This document shows, in pieces, positions 9,666 to 21,611 of a DNA stretch of 64,000 bases. This DNA is from Rostrohypoxylon terebratum (taxonomy: Eukaryota; Ascomycota; Sordariomycetes; Xylariales; Hypoxylaceae). Position numbers and translations under genes: made by a program. The stretch lies in contig MU385857.1 in NCBI GenBank assembly GCA_022497145.1, forward strand, positions 620,001 through 684,000. The letters run 5' to 3'. Under the pieces are notes generated by a model, which was not told where the DNA came from, did no database searches, and was given only the letters and a program-made list of their open reading frames with translations. Position 1 is the stretch's first letter; every line of letters begins with the position of its first letter.

Positions 9666-12339
9666 ATGGCGAATAGTCCGGACTCGAGCCACTCCAACCT
9701 AAAGGACTCGCTAGTTTCGCACATGCAAACACGACAGGAGAATGGACAACACTTACCCGAATCTTCATCCGAATTAACTGCGCGCGAACTGCCCGTCCCG
9801 AACCTAACCAAACTCCTGAGAGGCAAGGGTCCCGAGTGGGAAGCAATAGGAGCTAAGCCGAGACCATTGCAGCTACTTGATCTCCCTGTCGACATTCTCA
9901 GGCTCATCGTAAAGGAGGTAAGTCTATAAGTCTATACCTGTACCCATCTAGGCATCTAGGTACCTTATCGTGGACTACAACATATCCTAACTGACATCAT
10001 TTAGGTTACCCATACGAACGACCTTACCTCCTTAGCTCTGACCAACTCCACACTGTACTACCTAACCATACCGCAGATATATGCCCGATTCGATATTGTC
10101 TGGCCGGACGACACTGTTCCTCCATCCGACAGCAAAAATGTCGATGCACTAACATACGGGCTAGCCACACTATGCTTGGGAAGCAAGTTCGCCCAGCGGT
10201 CTAGATGGCTACGCGGAAGCTCTATAGGTCATGAAACACCTTCCAAGAGACTCGCAGATAACCAGTACGCAAGATATACGCGCAAGTTTTCTCTCGGCAA
10301 TGGGCCTAAGGATTGGACATCCGAGTATATGGTTACGAAGGAGAGCGGGAAAATGTTAGGAACATTGGTGGCAATTGCCGTCGGCAAGATGGTCAATTTG
10401 GAGACGTTTATTTGGGATATGCCTACCGGCGTTCTATCGGAAGTCTTCATGGCTCTCGCATCGCTTCAAGATCAATACGTCACAGGTGATCCCAAACTTG
10501 AGAAGGTCTGGATCCGCTGGCACGACAATTCTGAAATTCCCGATGCTTCTTCATCTATTTCCAGTCCGATCCAACCGCCGCCGCCGCCTCTAGCTGTTCC
10601 TCCTCTAGGAAGTACAATGACACCTGTCGGAAACACACTGCCCAGTGACTTTCATCCGTCTGTGACACAGCCGATTAAGTACTCAGAGAGCCAGGTCGAG
10701 TATCCGACCTTCAGTGTCCTACCGCCTCTGAAGAGCTTAACCGTTTTAGATATCGATGAACTTGCCTACTTAGATGAGATGTCAGTGCTTATTGAACGTT
10801 CGAGGCATTGCCTCCGAGAACTGCGAGTGGGAATTTCTCAGAAGTCTCGCACGGCCGACTTCGCGCAGGCGTGGGATAGTTACGCCCTGCAGCAAGTCGA
10901 CCATCGTGCTCGCTGGCCCGGCGAAAGTAGAATTGGTGACAGGAGGCTAGGGGGTGTTATGGGGGTACTCGTTGGCAGGATATATGACATTCGGCGAAAA
11001 TCTGCGAAGCTTCGAGAAAAGGATCCGACAGAGGGACAGGGCTCTACATCGCAGTTCAATGGGGCTGAAGAATTTGGCTCTGGCTCCAATGCTGCGCATG
11101 CGCCGCTCCCCCCGATCGGTGCAGTCGGCACATCATACCAGAAGACTCGGGAACGGCAATACGATGGCGATGAAGGGTCGTACGTCGAGAGAAAACGCCT
11201 CGATGGAAAGCTTCAGCTGGAAACATTAGAACTCGAGCGAGTGCCACTATCGTTACAGGTTTGCACAAAAGCGATCGATTGGAGTGTTCTAACAAGCCTC
11301 ACCATCATAGACTGCATGTTTGTTGATCACCTCTGGAGAACTCTAAAAAGGCAGTTCCATCCTACGCCTCCAGCACATGGCGCACCTGCTGGCGCGCCAA
11401 GTCAGTATCACCTCGCATTGAAACATATACATACAGATAGTACTTCAAGTACTCTGATTAGTTTCATTAAAGAGACACTCGCACCGAATAGCCTGGAGGT
11501 CCTTTTCTTGCAAGACCGACGACGCACACCGCTCCCGGCTGTGAAACTTGACCAGATATTCAAGAGTGCGATAAAACGGCATAGATCAAGCTTGAAAAAG
11601 CTTCTCCTCGATAGCTCGGACGAATCATTAGAGGGCCGGCGCTGGTCGAACTGGGTGCTTAGTAGTGAGATGGTCTCGTACATCACAAACGGTAAAATGC
11701 CGAATTTGAAGGAACTTTCCGCCGCGTTCGATTACAAAGACTGGGTAAGCAAAAACGCTCCTCTAGGCTACGTGCACTGCTTTTGACGAGGAAAACTGAC
11801 GGTTCGTACTACAGCACCCATTCCTTCAGCGACTGCCAAACATCCCTCAGCTTCGTTCCCTACACATACCCTACATGCTAGAACACATCGCTAGTTTCGA
11901 ACCCAAGGAGCTTGCGCTTCAACTCGTCGACATCATCACGTTACGAACGGAAATCCAGCTTTGTTACGTAGGCATAGGGTCTAAATGCTTCGAGATATTA
12001 GAGACTCGGCCAAGCGATGCTAGCAGTGGCAATCCAGGTAATGGAAACCAAGGGCAGGGTGCCATCGTGATTGAGGAGGACGATGACAACGAAGATGACG
12101 GTAGTGAGGCTGACGAAGAAACGGAAGAGGACGATGATGATGTAAACGATGACAATAGTAACGGGAGTCAAGCGGACGCTGGGGATGACTTGACAGATGT
12201 ATCCGATGACGCCGAATCTGAGGCAGAATCGGTACAAGAGGGTGAGTTGGGTGGGTCAGCCGCACGGTTTCGTTTACGTGAGATACTGTTTTACGACGAT
12301 AAGGTGGCTATTTTCAAGGCGAGACACGCCAGGCTATGA
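9666..12339 (+). CDS. F-box protein with acidic C-terminus
   Basis: Three exons, 9666-9917, 10005-11744 and 11815-12339, giving 838 aa. Introns are canonical: GTAAGT..TTTAG with branch CTAACTGAC, and GTAAGC..TACAG. Residues ~66-115 form a typical F-box (PLQLLDLPVDILRLIVKE across the first junction, then LTSLALTNSTLYYLTIPQIY), implying a substrate receptor of an SCF ubiquitin ligase. The middle is a large region with scattered leucine-rich helices (LKSLTVLDIDELAYL, LKELSAAFDY) resembling degenerate LRRs, interrupted by a Pro-rich stretch. After ~residue 750 comes a roughly 50-residue Asp/Glu tract, followed by a short conserved-looking end (LREILFYDDKVAIFKARHARL). The substrate is unknown. Start context ATCATGG is good. 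Confidence 0.85.
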
Positions 12340-13918
12340 GCTATGACTAGGAAACCGGGGCTTTACTATTGGGGCAAAAGGAGTTTCGTTAAGCTGTATT
12401 TATTATTTGAGGAGCCTCAATGGGAACGCGGCTCATTTTCGGGACACAAAGCGGGTTTGCTTTTTTCAACTTTTGCTTTTATTCTTGTTTTTTTGTTTTT
12501 TTTTTCTCGTGTTGTTATTCCAAAAGCGTTCTAGAAGCAGCAGTAAAAGGTGGGATTTGAAAAGTCGGACTCCTATTTGCCTCTCACCGACAGAGATTTT
12601 GAGATTATGCCCGATCAGTTGGGTTTTGCATTGTTGTCACCGTCTCTCAAGAAAAAAAAATGCAAGGGGACACTTCATAGCTGAGAGTTATCGAATAGTG
12701 CTGAAGAAAACGCCACTGCTGAGCTGTATCAACCCGCCAGATCTAGTCAGGCCCCTAGTCAGTGGATGATATGTACTAATGTATGTACGTATGATGAATG
12801 GCAAATACTAGGTAATATGTACTAGGTACAGCAGTACTAAGTATGCCATTGCCAGTACTATGTAAGGTCAGTCAGGATGGTCAGGATGGCAGGGTTACGT
12901 GCAATCGAATCACTGCGTCGGGATCATACAGTCTGCCAAGATATATGGCAGACGGTGCCTTTCCGGTTGTAGTGAGGCCAATAGAGGCCAACAAGGACCA
13001 ATGAGCGCCAACGAGGCCTAATGCAGGAACTGGGACTATCAAAAAGTCACAGTCTAAATCCTTGTCTTTGTTTTCCCAATCTTTCCACAGTCTTTCCATT
13101 TCTTCCCAGTCCTTCTAGACTGCTAGTACTGTTCTTGTCCTTCACCGTACCCAGCATTCTCTCACGGTCATACAAGGGTTGCTTTACCGCCATCTCACCT
13201 TGCGAAATTCTTTCAGCCCCCGAAAGCAGGTACCTACATACCTACATGCCTACATGCCTACATGCCTACATCCATACTACATAGTATTACCCTACATACA
13301 TTAGGTACCTACTCAGGGAAAGGGAAAAAAAAGGGGACCCATTCTCAAGGAAACATTTGGGAATTAAGGATATTATTATTATTTTTTCTATTTCTTTTTT
13401 AGCCCATGCTGTTGTCCGTCAGAATATCAAAATTAGTACATTGTATATGTGTGTCTCATGCTCACCGATAGTTGGTGCGGTTTTTTCCTTTGTCCTAGAA
13501 CCGGAAAGGCTTGTTGCAGAAAGATGCACCAAACATACAACACTCCGCCATTTCGTTGAGTACGGGCTACGACCGTGCTCGCTACCCTATTTACTAACCG
13601 CCATTTCCAAGTAGAAAAATTCGTCGAGGACGCGTAGGAGGACTTGTATTCTCATTCTTTTGAAATCTCGACTCTAATCTGTTCTGTTGCGGCGTTTTGT
13701 TCATTTTCCATCCTCTTTGAACTGGCGGAGTTCAGGTCCCCTGAGAAATCTGAGAAATACTGAGCTCACTTTTTCCCATCTGACATCCATAACCAATCAT
13801 CCCGGGTGACTTTTCCGCTGCCCTCTTAATTTTTTTTCGTCCGGAAAAGAGGAAGAAAACTTGGAATTTTCGTATGAACAACTAAAAAAACAACATCATT
13901 CTTACCTATACGCTCTCT
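12340..13918. other. Intergenic with T-rich tracts and an 8-bp repeat
   Basis: Contains pyrimidine-rich tracts near 12465-12515 and 13375-13400 and the CCTACATG tandem repeat at 13233-13272. ORFs here are short, overlapping and low in complexity, so none is called. Confidence 0.5.
13233..13272. repeat. 8-bp tandem repeat (CCTACATR), five units
   Basis: Five consecutive copies of CCTACATA/G/C starting at 13233, in intergenic DNA between the two F-box genes. Confidence 0.9.
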
Positions 13919-15437
13919 ATGGATACCTTACCGGTTGAGCTTCTGAGACTCATATTCTCTCACTGCGACCCAGAGTCAGTCAGAAACCTTCGGGAGGTTA
14001 CTCGTATGTGCGCGGATGTTGGCTACGAGTACCTGCTATCCCCCAACTTCACCGCTGTTAGCTGGAGGAACGATATCGAACGATTACATTCCATCGCCTT
14101 GCACGATCGATTAAGAGGAAGTATCACGTCCATCTGCATTTTCCTAGGGGAGCTTTCTTACTATGACGCATGGAGTACTTCGTGGTAAGTGTTTTATGTC
14201 TTCCTCAACATATTTCCATCTATTTTGAATCACTGCTGTGATTTGTCCAACCCCGAGAATCATATATTGTCTAGTATATGAATATCGCGGCCACCCATGT
14301 CCCATGTCCTTATATCAGGATATCAAACCGACATATACAGGCCAATTTTCTATCTACATATCCCATCGGAAAAGATATATCCTTGCTCACTAGTTCCACA
14401 GGTTTCAACACTTCGTAACACCTCCGGACCAGCGCAATGAGGTTATGGGAGCTGCCAGGCAGGAGTTTGAGAGGATCGAAAGGGGGCGCAAGTCCGTCGG
14501 TCCATTGCACCTAAGGCAGGATGATCTGCGAGAAGCGTGTTCTGCATTGCCAAATCTCAAGGATCTGGAGATCACATACACGCAATGTCCTCTCAACAAT
14601 GGCCTGCTAAGGGAGGTTTTCGACTACCCTAGTTGCAGGAAATTGGATCGCCCTCAGACTTATAGCAATTTGGATGCTATCATATTCGCACTTCACGGCA
14701 TCCCCCTAACCACTTTCAAGATCGATAGGCTTCCGCTCGAGATGTTTCGCATGAAAGCCCATACCACGCATTGGTATACGCATGCCCAAGCATTCAACAC
14801 CCTCGAGACCCTTAACATTACCCTCGATCCCTCCGGATTACAGGGGCCTGGATCCGCTTTCAGGGCCATAAATGGACTCGGTCGCATACTGCAGCTGGCT
14901 AAGGGGTTGAAGAAGTTAAAGCTTGCTTTCCACCCCTACACCAGCGAGAATTCCAAGTTCGCGCTATCTTTCCGAGAGCTGTTCTACGACTTCACATTTA
15001 GGAACTTAACCGACCTAACGCTGGAAGGCGTTTCTTGCGAGGAAGATGACTTAAAAGACTTCCTCATGCGACACAGTTCCACTCTTCAACGTCTACGTCT
15101 CGGCGGTCGCGGACTTGCTAAGCCGTTCGAGGTGTCGCTAGGAGGAATCCACCTGTATGAGGGAACGTTCAAGTCGCTATTCACGGGACTCCGAGGGAAG
15201 CTGCCTCGTCTACAGCGCCTGCATCTAGAGGGTATTTTCGAATGCGAACACCACGACCTACCATCACACGAATCCTACAACTTCTATCCCTTGACCAACG
15301 AGGACTGGGAGAATGTCCCCCGTCCCAAATGGGTGCGGAGTTCTCGAAAGACGATTAACTGTCGCCCTTTCGAGGACTACGTCCTCAATGAGAGAGGTGC
15401 ATATCCCGGAAACGAACTAGCCCAGCACATCTACTGA
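13919..15437 (+). CDS. F-box/leucine-rich protein
   Basis: Two exons, 13919-14184 and 14402-15437, joined across a 217-nt intron (GTAAGT..CCACAG) that splits a TGG codon; 433 aa. The first residues are a textbook F-box (MDTLPVELLRLIFSHCDPESVRNLREVTR), followed by leucine-rich segments (LPNLKDLEITYT, LTDLTLEGVSCEEDDLKDFL, STLQRLRLGG, KLPRLQRLHLEGIFE). Family knowledge suggests an SCF substrate receptor. It is not a copy of the preceding F-box gene: length, F-box sequence and C-terminus all differ, so adjacency does not indicate tandem duplication. The target is unknown. Confidence 0.85.
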
Positions 15438-18025
15438 GGCTCTACGACATTGATAAATTTGCTTTCACCATCTTCATGATTATATCCTTATCTTTATGAG
15501 AAACGTTTCTTGATTCTATTGTATCACCACGAAAGCTCATGCATTGCCAGGCGAGCGGTCGGGAACTGGTGGCTGCGGTGGCGTCGAATGGGGTATCAGA
15601 ACTTTCCCACCGATTTCCCAACAGTGCGAGACTCCAAACATCGCGACTGGGGAGGCGAGAAGGGAAAACGAATCAAGCATGAGCCACGACACCACTTTTT
15701 CCTTCTTAATTACCTACCTATTATTCTCTTCCACCTTTTTTTTAATTCACATTTTCCTTTTCTTCATCATCCTATCCTTCTTACTCTTTCACGCGGAGAG
15801 GGAAGGGGCATATTATATAGAGGGCAACATTATCACTATGTTCTACAGGTGCAAATCACGTCGGCGTTATTTGTATATCATTTCGTCCCCTATTGCTATA
15901 CAACATCATGTCCAAATTGCTTTCATGCTTCGGGAAGGGACGCGGGTTATTATTCATGAGTAATGTTCCACCACTTGGCGAATGGGCGATTTACGGAGCA
16001 TATGATATCTTTATTGAGTGATTATATTGTTACGGGGTTTTATCACGATGGGATGGATGGATGGTGAAACGACGGATATATACGGGCGATGAATGCAGAT
16101 TGTATCGTATGATTAGACTGATGATGAAGACCTCAACTTAGAATGAACTACACCGATATACTCCTTACCTTTACCTAAGCTATTTCCAATAATGTCTTCG
16201 TCCCTTGTCAATGTCATGCTAGTCATCTCAAGAAGGATATATAGTATTGTCTATAATCTAGTTCGTAGCTCTGATTGGAGTTGGGTGTTATTCTTTTCAT
16301 TCTATACCCGACCTTATGTTGATATATCTTTCGATTAATGAACAATGAGTCTTGTTATCTATCCGTCATATTTACGACTTCTTGCTCTCGGACTTTTCTC
16401 ACCTCCCGCAGAAATTCCACGAATCGTATTGGTGATTATCAACGCTTTAAAAAAGCCACCATGTCGGACTTGACTCATCTAAGCAACCCACTTAACACGT
16501 ACCTGGAATTCCAAGATTGACGTACTCGTGCCTGAAAACTCGGGATTGCCGCTTTTCCGCCAATTTCCAGCGGCAACCCACCAGCACTAAGTCTGACCAT
16601 TAACCACTAGAGGTCTCCTCTATAACAGTTCTAAACCACCTCTAGGATAACTAGAAAACTGCCAACGAATCTCAAGTTTCATTCGACGCTTACCGACTCT
16701 TTGGGAAGACTTTTGAGGTCTAAATAAGGTACCCCTTGTTATAATGATAGGTTTCATACATGTACGTGTAAAGGGGTAATGAGAGCGTATGGGGCCGCGG
16801 GTCCCAAATTTTACTATTTTCAGCAACCGAAGCACGGTATAGACGAGACAGCCAGATAGCTAGACAGCTTAATGAGATGGGATATGTTTGCAAACCTGAT
16901 TTAACTTTTAAGTAGTAAATAATAACCTAGCTGTCGGGAAAGCCAAGACCTCACCGGGGATCTGGGTCGTGGAAATCACCACGTAAGAGATATATTCATT
17001 GGGTCCACGTTAACCTGGGGATCGCCGAACCCACAGTGGGCGTTATTCCAAGTCACCAAGCCCAGCAAGCCGCTGGGGATTTATGTACATACTACTAGGT
17101 ACCAAGATCCGTCGCTATATAATGTCTGAATGTTATTCATCCTTGTCATATACTAATAGTAGTAGTAGTACTAATTGTAATCAATGCTTCTTTTTATGAG
17201 GTATCATAGGAGGCTCGTACGAGCGGATCGAGTTTGTTATGTTTCAATAGCCATTGGTTGCTGATACTACAACGTAATACAGCATTAGCCATGTCTTTCC
17301 TTGGGCTGGCTGAGGAACCATCCTGACTTCCGCCATTTTGAGGTCATGCTTATGAAATTAAATTGGTACGAAACCATAGCTTGATATTAATCTTGTTTTT
17401 TTTTTTTTTAACTTAATTTTTTTTCTCCGTGAGACTGCAGAACGCAGACTAATATTCTGTATGCAGTTCACTGATTCCACTATCCGCCTACTCCCCGACG
17501 CTGCAGATTGCAGCTGTACTATGTAGAGAGGAGTCACGGAAGAGCCATGACGTATGCACTCCGGCGGTTCCCCCTGGCTTCTAGTCGTACGCAACAGTAG
17601 GTAGAAAAATGTTGGCTTAGTCATGTTCTAATCCGCCTATACCCTTTATGTCGAACCCGTCCCATACACGGAGCCATATGAAGTGTACCAAATTTCAAGA
17701 CGCCGTAAACGTACATGCGCCGTCATTTCCACACTTTCAGAGTCCAGAACCAACAGCCCTAAGGCTACACTATGATCAATATTTCTGCAAGCTAGCAGAC
17801 GGGATGACTCGCGAACGCTACGCTTACTACTGGGCACGCGGGCTATGATTGGGGGCCGCGGCTCAGCCGGGAATTTATTTCGCGATGTTCGATTAGATGG
17901 TGCAAGTGGCCTGTAAGTCTGTAAGTGGCTTGCAGGTGGCACAATGTGAAATCATCGCACATCCAGACATCGCAACATTCTTGCGGTCAAGGAAAGGTCG
18001 CAATGTAATAACGGCGTAATGTATC

Positions 18026-18050
18026 GTAATGTAATGTAATGTAATGTAAT
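18026..18050. repeat. GTAAT pentanucleotide repeat, five units
   Basis: Perfect (GTAAT)5 preceded by degenerate copies from ~18005. It is followed at ~18112-18138 by a GTA/GTG trinucleotide tract. Confidence 0.9.
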
Positions 18051-20409
18051 ACAAGAAAACATAAAAAACATCTATTATTAATACCTACTACCTAGGCATG
18101 TACTACATAGAGGTAGTAGTAGTAGTGGTGGTGGTAGTATTAGATATCTAGCTCGGAGATTTGCAGCTTAGAAGTAGTAACCTTGGAAACATCAATAGCC
18201 TTTCGATCTCATTTTTCTACCTTCTTTAGATCTGTCTGCTGACGGCTGAACCGGGTAGGGCCGGGGTAGCCTTGTTTTCCTCCAAGGTCGGAGAGAAGTT
18301 TTCCAACGGCTTGGGAAATCTGTAGCCCTAGCACCGGAAAGGCCAGGTACTACTTAGTACTGCGTATTAGATAGGTACTAAGTGGATGTAATGTATGTAG
18401 GTAATGTATAGGTGGGATATGTGGATCAAAAGCAGTCATTACTTGCGTACACATGTATGTAGGCTGGTTGGTTGGCTGGTTGGGTAGGCTGTGCGAACAT
18501 GACCTCGTATCACACGAGTAATGGGTCAAACCTAGGAAAAGACGAGAGCTGATCCCTCGTAACAATAACACGATACATGATACAGCAATAAGTGGACGAA
18601 CGGCACATGACGGATCGCCGTCGTAACAATACCTATACTACAACATATTAGATACAACTACTACTTACCTAAGGTTCTAAGCACATATGAAAGCTGCGGT
18701 CAGAAGAGGGATGATTGCCCAACGATGCTTCTTTTGAACACTCAATAATAGAGTTAGATAATCTGGGTTCTAGGTTCTGGGTAATATGGATGTGACTGAC
18801 TTAGGTTCATGTCGTTTCTTGACTCTGCAGACGCAGACGCGCATATGTAAGAGGTATGAGAGTCCTAAGGAATTTTAGTAAATTGAAAACATGTTACGAG
18901 ACAGCTCCTCCTCCCACTAGTTCCCGTGCGTCGTGCGTCGTGCTTCGTGCTTTGTCCTCCGTCCTCCGCGTTTTGTCTTTGGTTAATACGTAACTCGTCT
19001 CGTCAGTTGGTCCTTTTTTTTCACCCGTAAATTAGATAAGACAAGTCGAAAGTGCAAAAAAAAAAAAAAGTAATAGCGTATTTCACCCGCCATGGAAACA
19101 AACCAATTCATAGATTCATACAGCATAGACCCATCATCATCTCACGACTCACGAGTCATCCGCGAACCCGGATTTCCCGCCATAGTCCGGGCGGGTGTGG
19201 TGCAAAGTTAGATCCATCAGTTCATGCCGTGCTCGTGATCAGTGCTCGCTGCAACTGCAAGCGCCCATGTGTCAGTACCTAGTATGCTTGAGGCGCTGCT
19301 TGGCAAGGTCAGTCATTTCTTTCCCTCGTTCTTATCCATTTCCGTCGCCATGATGTAGGTATTAGTGCACTGTACCTACCTACACCTACCTAGTAGTGGT
19401 TTGATAGTCCTTCAGGGCTGCGCGCAAACTAAGACATTCCCCCAACTTTTTGACGAGATTGCCTATACATCATCTATATTTCCCATATTTAGGAAGGTAG
19501 AGAGACATTGCATCGTGATATGAAAAGAAATGTCCCAGACCCATGCTCAATGCACTAGTACCTTACTATGTATGCTCTACTACCCCATACCCAAACAACT
19601 GGTCCTGGTCGTAGAGTTTGTTGGTAATTGAGTGGCGAAGCTACGCGCACTCAAGACCATGTTAATAGACCGAAATGCTAAATGGTAGCTGAAGAAGAAG
19701 AAAAAAAATACTAGATGAGAAAAGAAAAAAAAACAAGAAGAAGAAACCTTGAAAGCAGTTGAGGCTTGGATTGTTACTACCTAGTATTAGTATTAGTGCG
19801 GAGAGTTTAGCTTCAACTGGTTTTTTTTCGACCGGCTTCAGCAGTTTAAACAGTTTTAAACAGGGTCTCCCATGCTAATCGACTTGAGATCCCGAGTCTC
19901 AATCTATGAGAGGGATCGATAAAGAAGATTATTGGATACCCCAACACAACGACATGATCCTTCAATATTTTGTATCAAGTTAATTGAATGCGCATACGCT
20001 ATATGGATTGTACATATAATTAGATTATCCACTCATGCTTCACTTGTATAGCAATTTTGCTTGTTTCATTTTGGTTTTCTTTTTTTTTATCTCCTTGTGC
20101 CATCTTGCAACTTCTAATATAGGTTCAAAGTTCTCTGCAGGCTACCTCTGGGAAGGGTAGGAAGTACCTAAGACTTAAGTCCTATGTACCTGGCAACTGC
20201 CTGGTTGGTCATCCATGAATCCATCCATGGCATTTTAACTTTTCCAGGTTCCACTGGAGTTGAGAATAAAGTGTGAAGTTCAGCAGCACTGATTTGACTA
20301 AATAAGACTAATATGACTCGTTAGACTTTGCTTTTGCATTTTGCTTAAGCCTAGAACGGGCTGAGAGAGAGAAAGCGCGCATTGAAAGAAAACGGTCGCT
20401 TATAATAAA

Positions 20410-20429
20410 ATAATAATAATAATAATAAT
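20410..20429. repeat. AAT trinucleotide microsatellite
   Basis: About seven AAT/TAA units in the gene-poor interval. Confidence 0.85.
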
Positions 20430-21220
20430 GTTTAGTGAATTTGTCCATGGTATTAAGGTCGCGAGGTCACGATTCAATATCCCGCCCATCTCACGCGCCG
20501 TCTCTTCACCTAACATCTCCTAAGCATTTCAAGGTCGTGAAAGAAACCACTTGGTAGCAACTTCGCTTATCTCGTTTACCTCGTTAAGAAAAGGTACCTG
20601 ACAGCCCGGTAGTAAATATCCATCCCTTAGGTTATTAGGTTATTAGGTGTGTTTAGCAAAGCCGGTACGAATACCTGGATCAAACTGATCAATTGACCAA
20701 TTTTGACCAAATTGTTGTTCATGTTCCCGTTCCTGTTCCTGAAATTCATTAAAAACATTCAAACAGCCGGCATTGCGGAATGACCCCCCTTTTCAATACA
20801 CCAAGTAACCCCCCGCCATTGCTGACGACCTAATGAGGAATGGTCTCCCCAAAGCTTCCCTACTGCGTCCCTCCTACTACCCCTGGCCCTACTCCGTCTA
20901 ACCAGACCCGTCTAGCCCGTCTAGCCCTGCTAACCTTGTCTAGCTCTTGTCCTTGCCCACCCTGCCTACCTAACTTTAGAGACCCACTAAACATGCATCT
21001 ACGCATGCATCTTGAGCATCTTAAGCCGGCTTGGGGTTGGTCGACGGGTGGTTAACCAGTGGTAATACCCAGTCAAAACGTCACTTTGTTCTGCATGCTG
21101 CAACACGCTGCCCACGCTGCACACATGCTGCACTCACACTCTCTTTCGCACTTGGTCCATCCGGTCTGCTAGTAGTAGTACGTACCTTATCGACCCTTAT
21201 GTATCTAACACATACTACAT

Positions 21221-21244
21221 CTATACATCTATACATCTATACAT
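21221..21244. repeat. CTATACAT octanucleotide repeat, three units
   Basis: Three perfect CTATACAT copies, flanked by diverged TACAT-rich sequence up to ~21280. Confidence 0.9.
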
Positions 21245-21611
21245 CCTACATATGTACGTACATACTACATCCTACATACATCCTTAGAAGTTAGAACAAA
21301 GCAAACTACTACCAACCTTGAAGACTTGCCCAAGCTGTCGTCAGTTTCTTTTCCCAACTCCCCTCCTCCGTCAGAGGCTCTGACCCGACACTTCGGTTCC
21401 ATCTTTTCTTTTTCAATGTTGCTGGCCCAGTGCCTGCCTGATGAGCAGACCCAACTCGAGACTTCTTCTACCGTTGATCTGACCTAATAACCTAATTGCT
21501 ATAGTGTTTTTCAATCTCGAACAATCTCGAATAAACGACCGAACAACCTTTCCCCTGGGACGCGCGCATTGCGGAAGGTGACGATCCGTATTCTCTTGAT
21601 TGCAGCCAGCC

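Larger units (their letters stand above)
15438..21611. other. 6.2-kb gene-poor interval
   Basis: No gene supported on either strand. Two overlapping plus frames at 15510-15963 (149 and 139 codons) have low-complexity hydrophobic content and are not called. Simple repeats are scattered (GTAAT at 18026, AAT at 20410, CTATACAT at 21221), with many AGGTACCT/ACCTAGG-type motifs and poly-A/T runs. I found no terminal repeats, transposase or reverse-transcriptase motifs, and no tRNA A/B boxes. The last ~500 bases are C/T-rich and likely hold the promoter and leader of the SYLF gene. Confidence 0.5.

Noticed and set aside
14185..14401. 217-nt intron of the second F-box gene as another twin intron
   Set aside because: An internal GTCTAG|TATATG looked promising, but the frame at the exon joint fits only a simple intron ending CCACAG.
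9666..15437. Two adjacent F-box genes as a tandem duplication
   Set aside because: Lengths, F-box sequences, exon structure and C-termini differ; no residual similarity visible.
15510..15963. Two overlapping plus frames of 149 and 139 codons
   Set aside because: Low-complexity hydrophobic content in C/T-rich DNA, two frames open at once, no recognisable domain.
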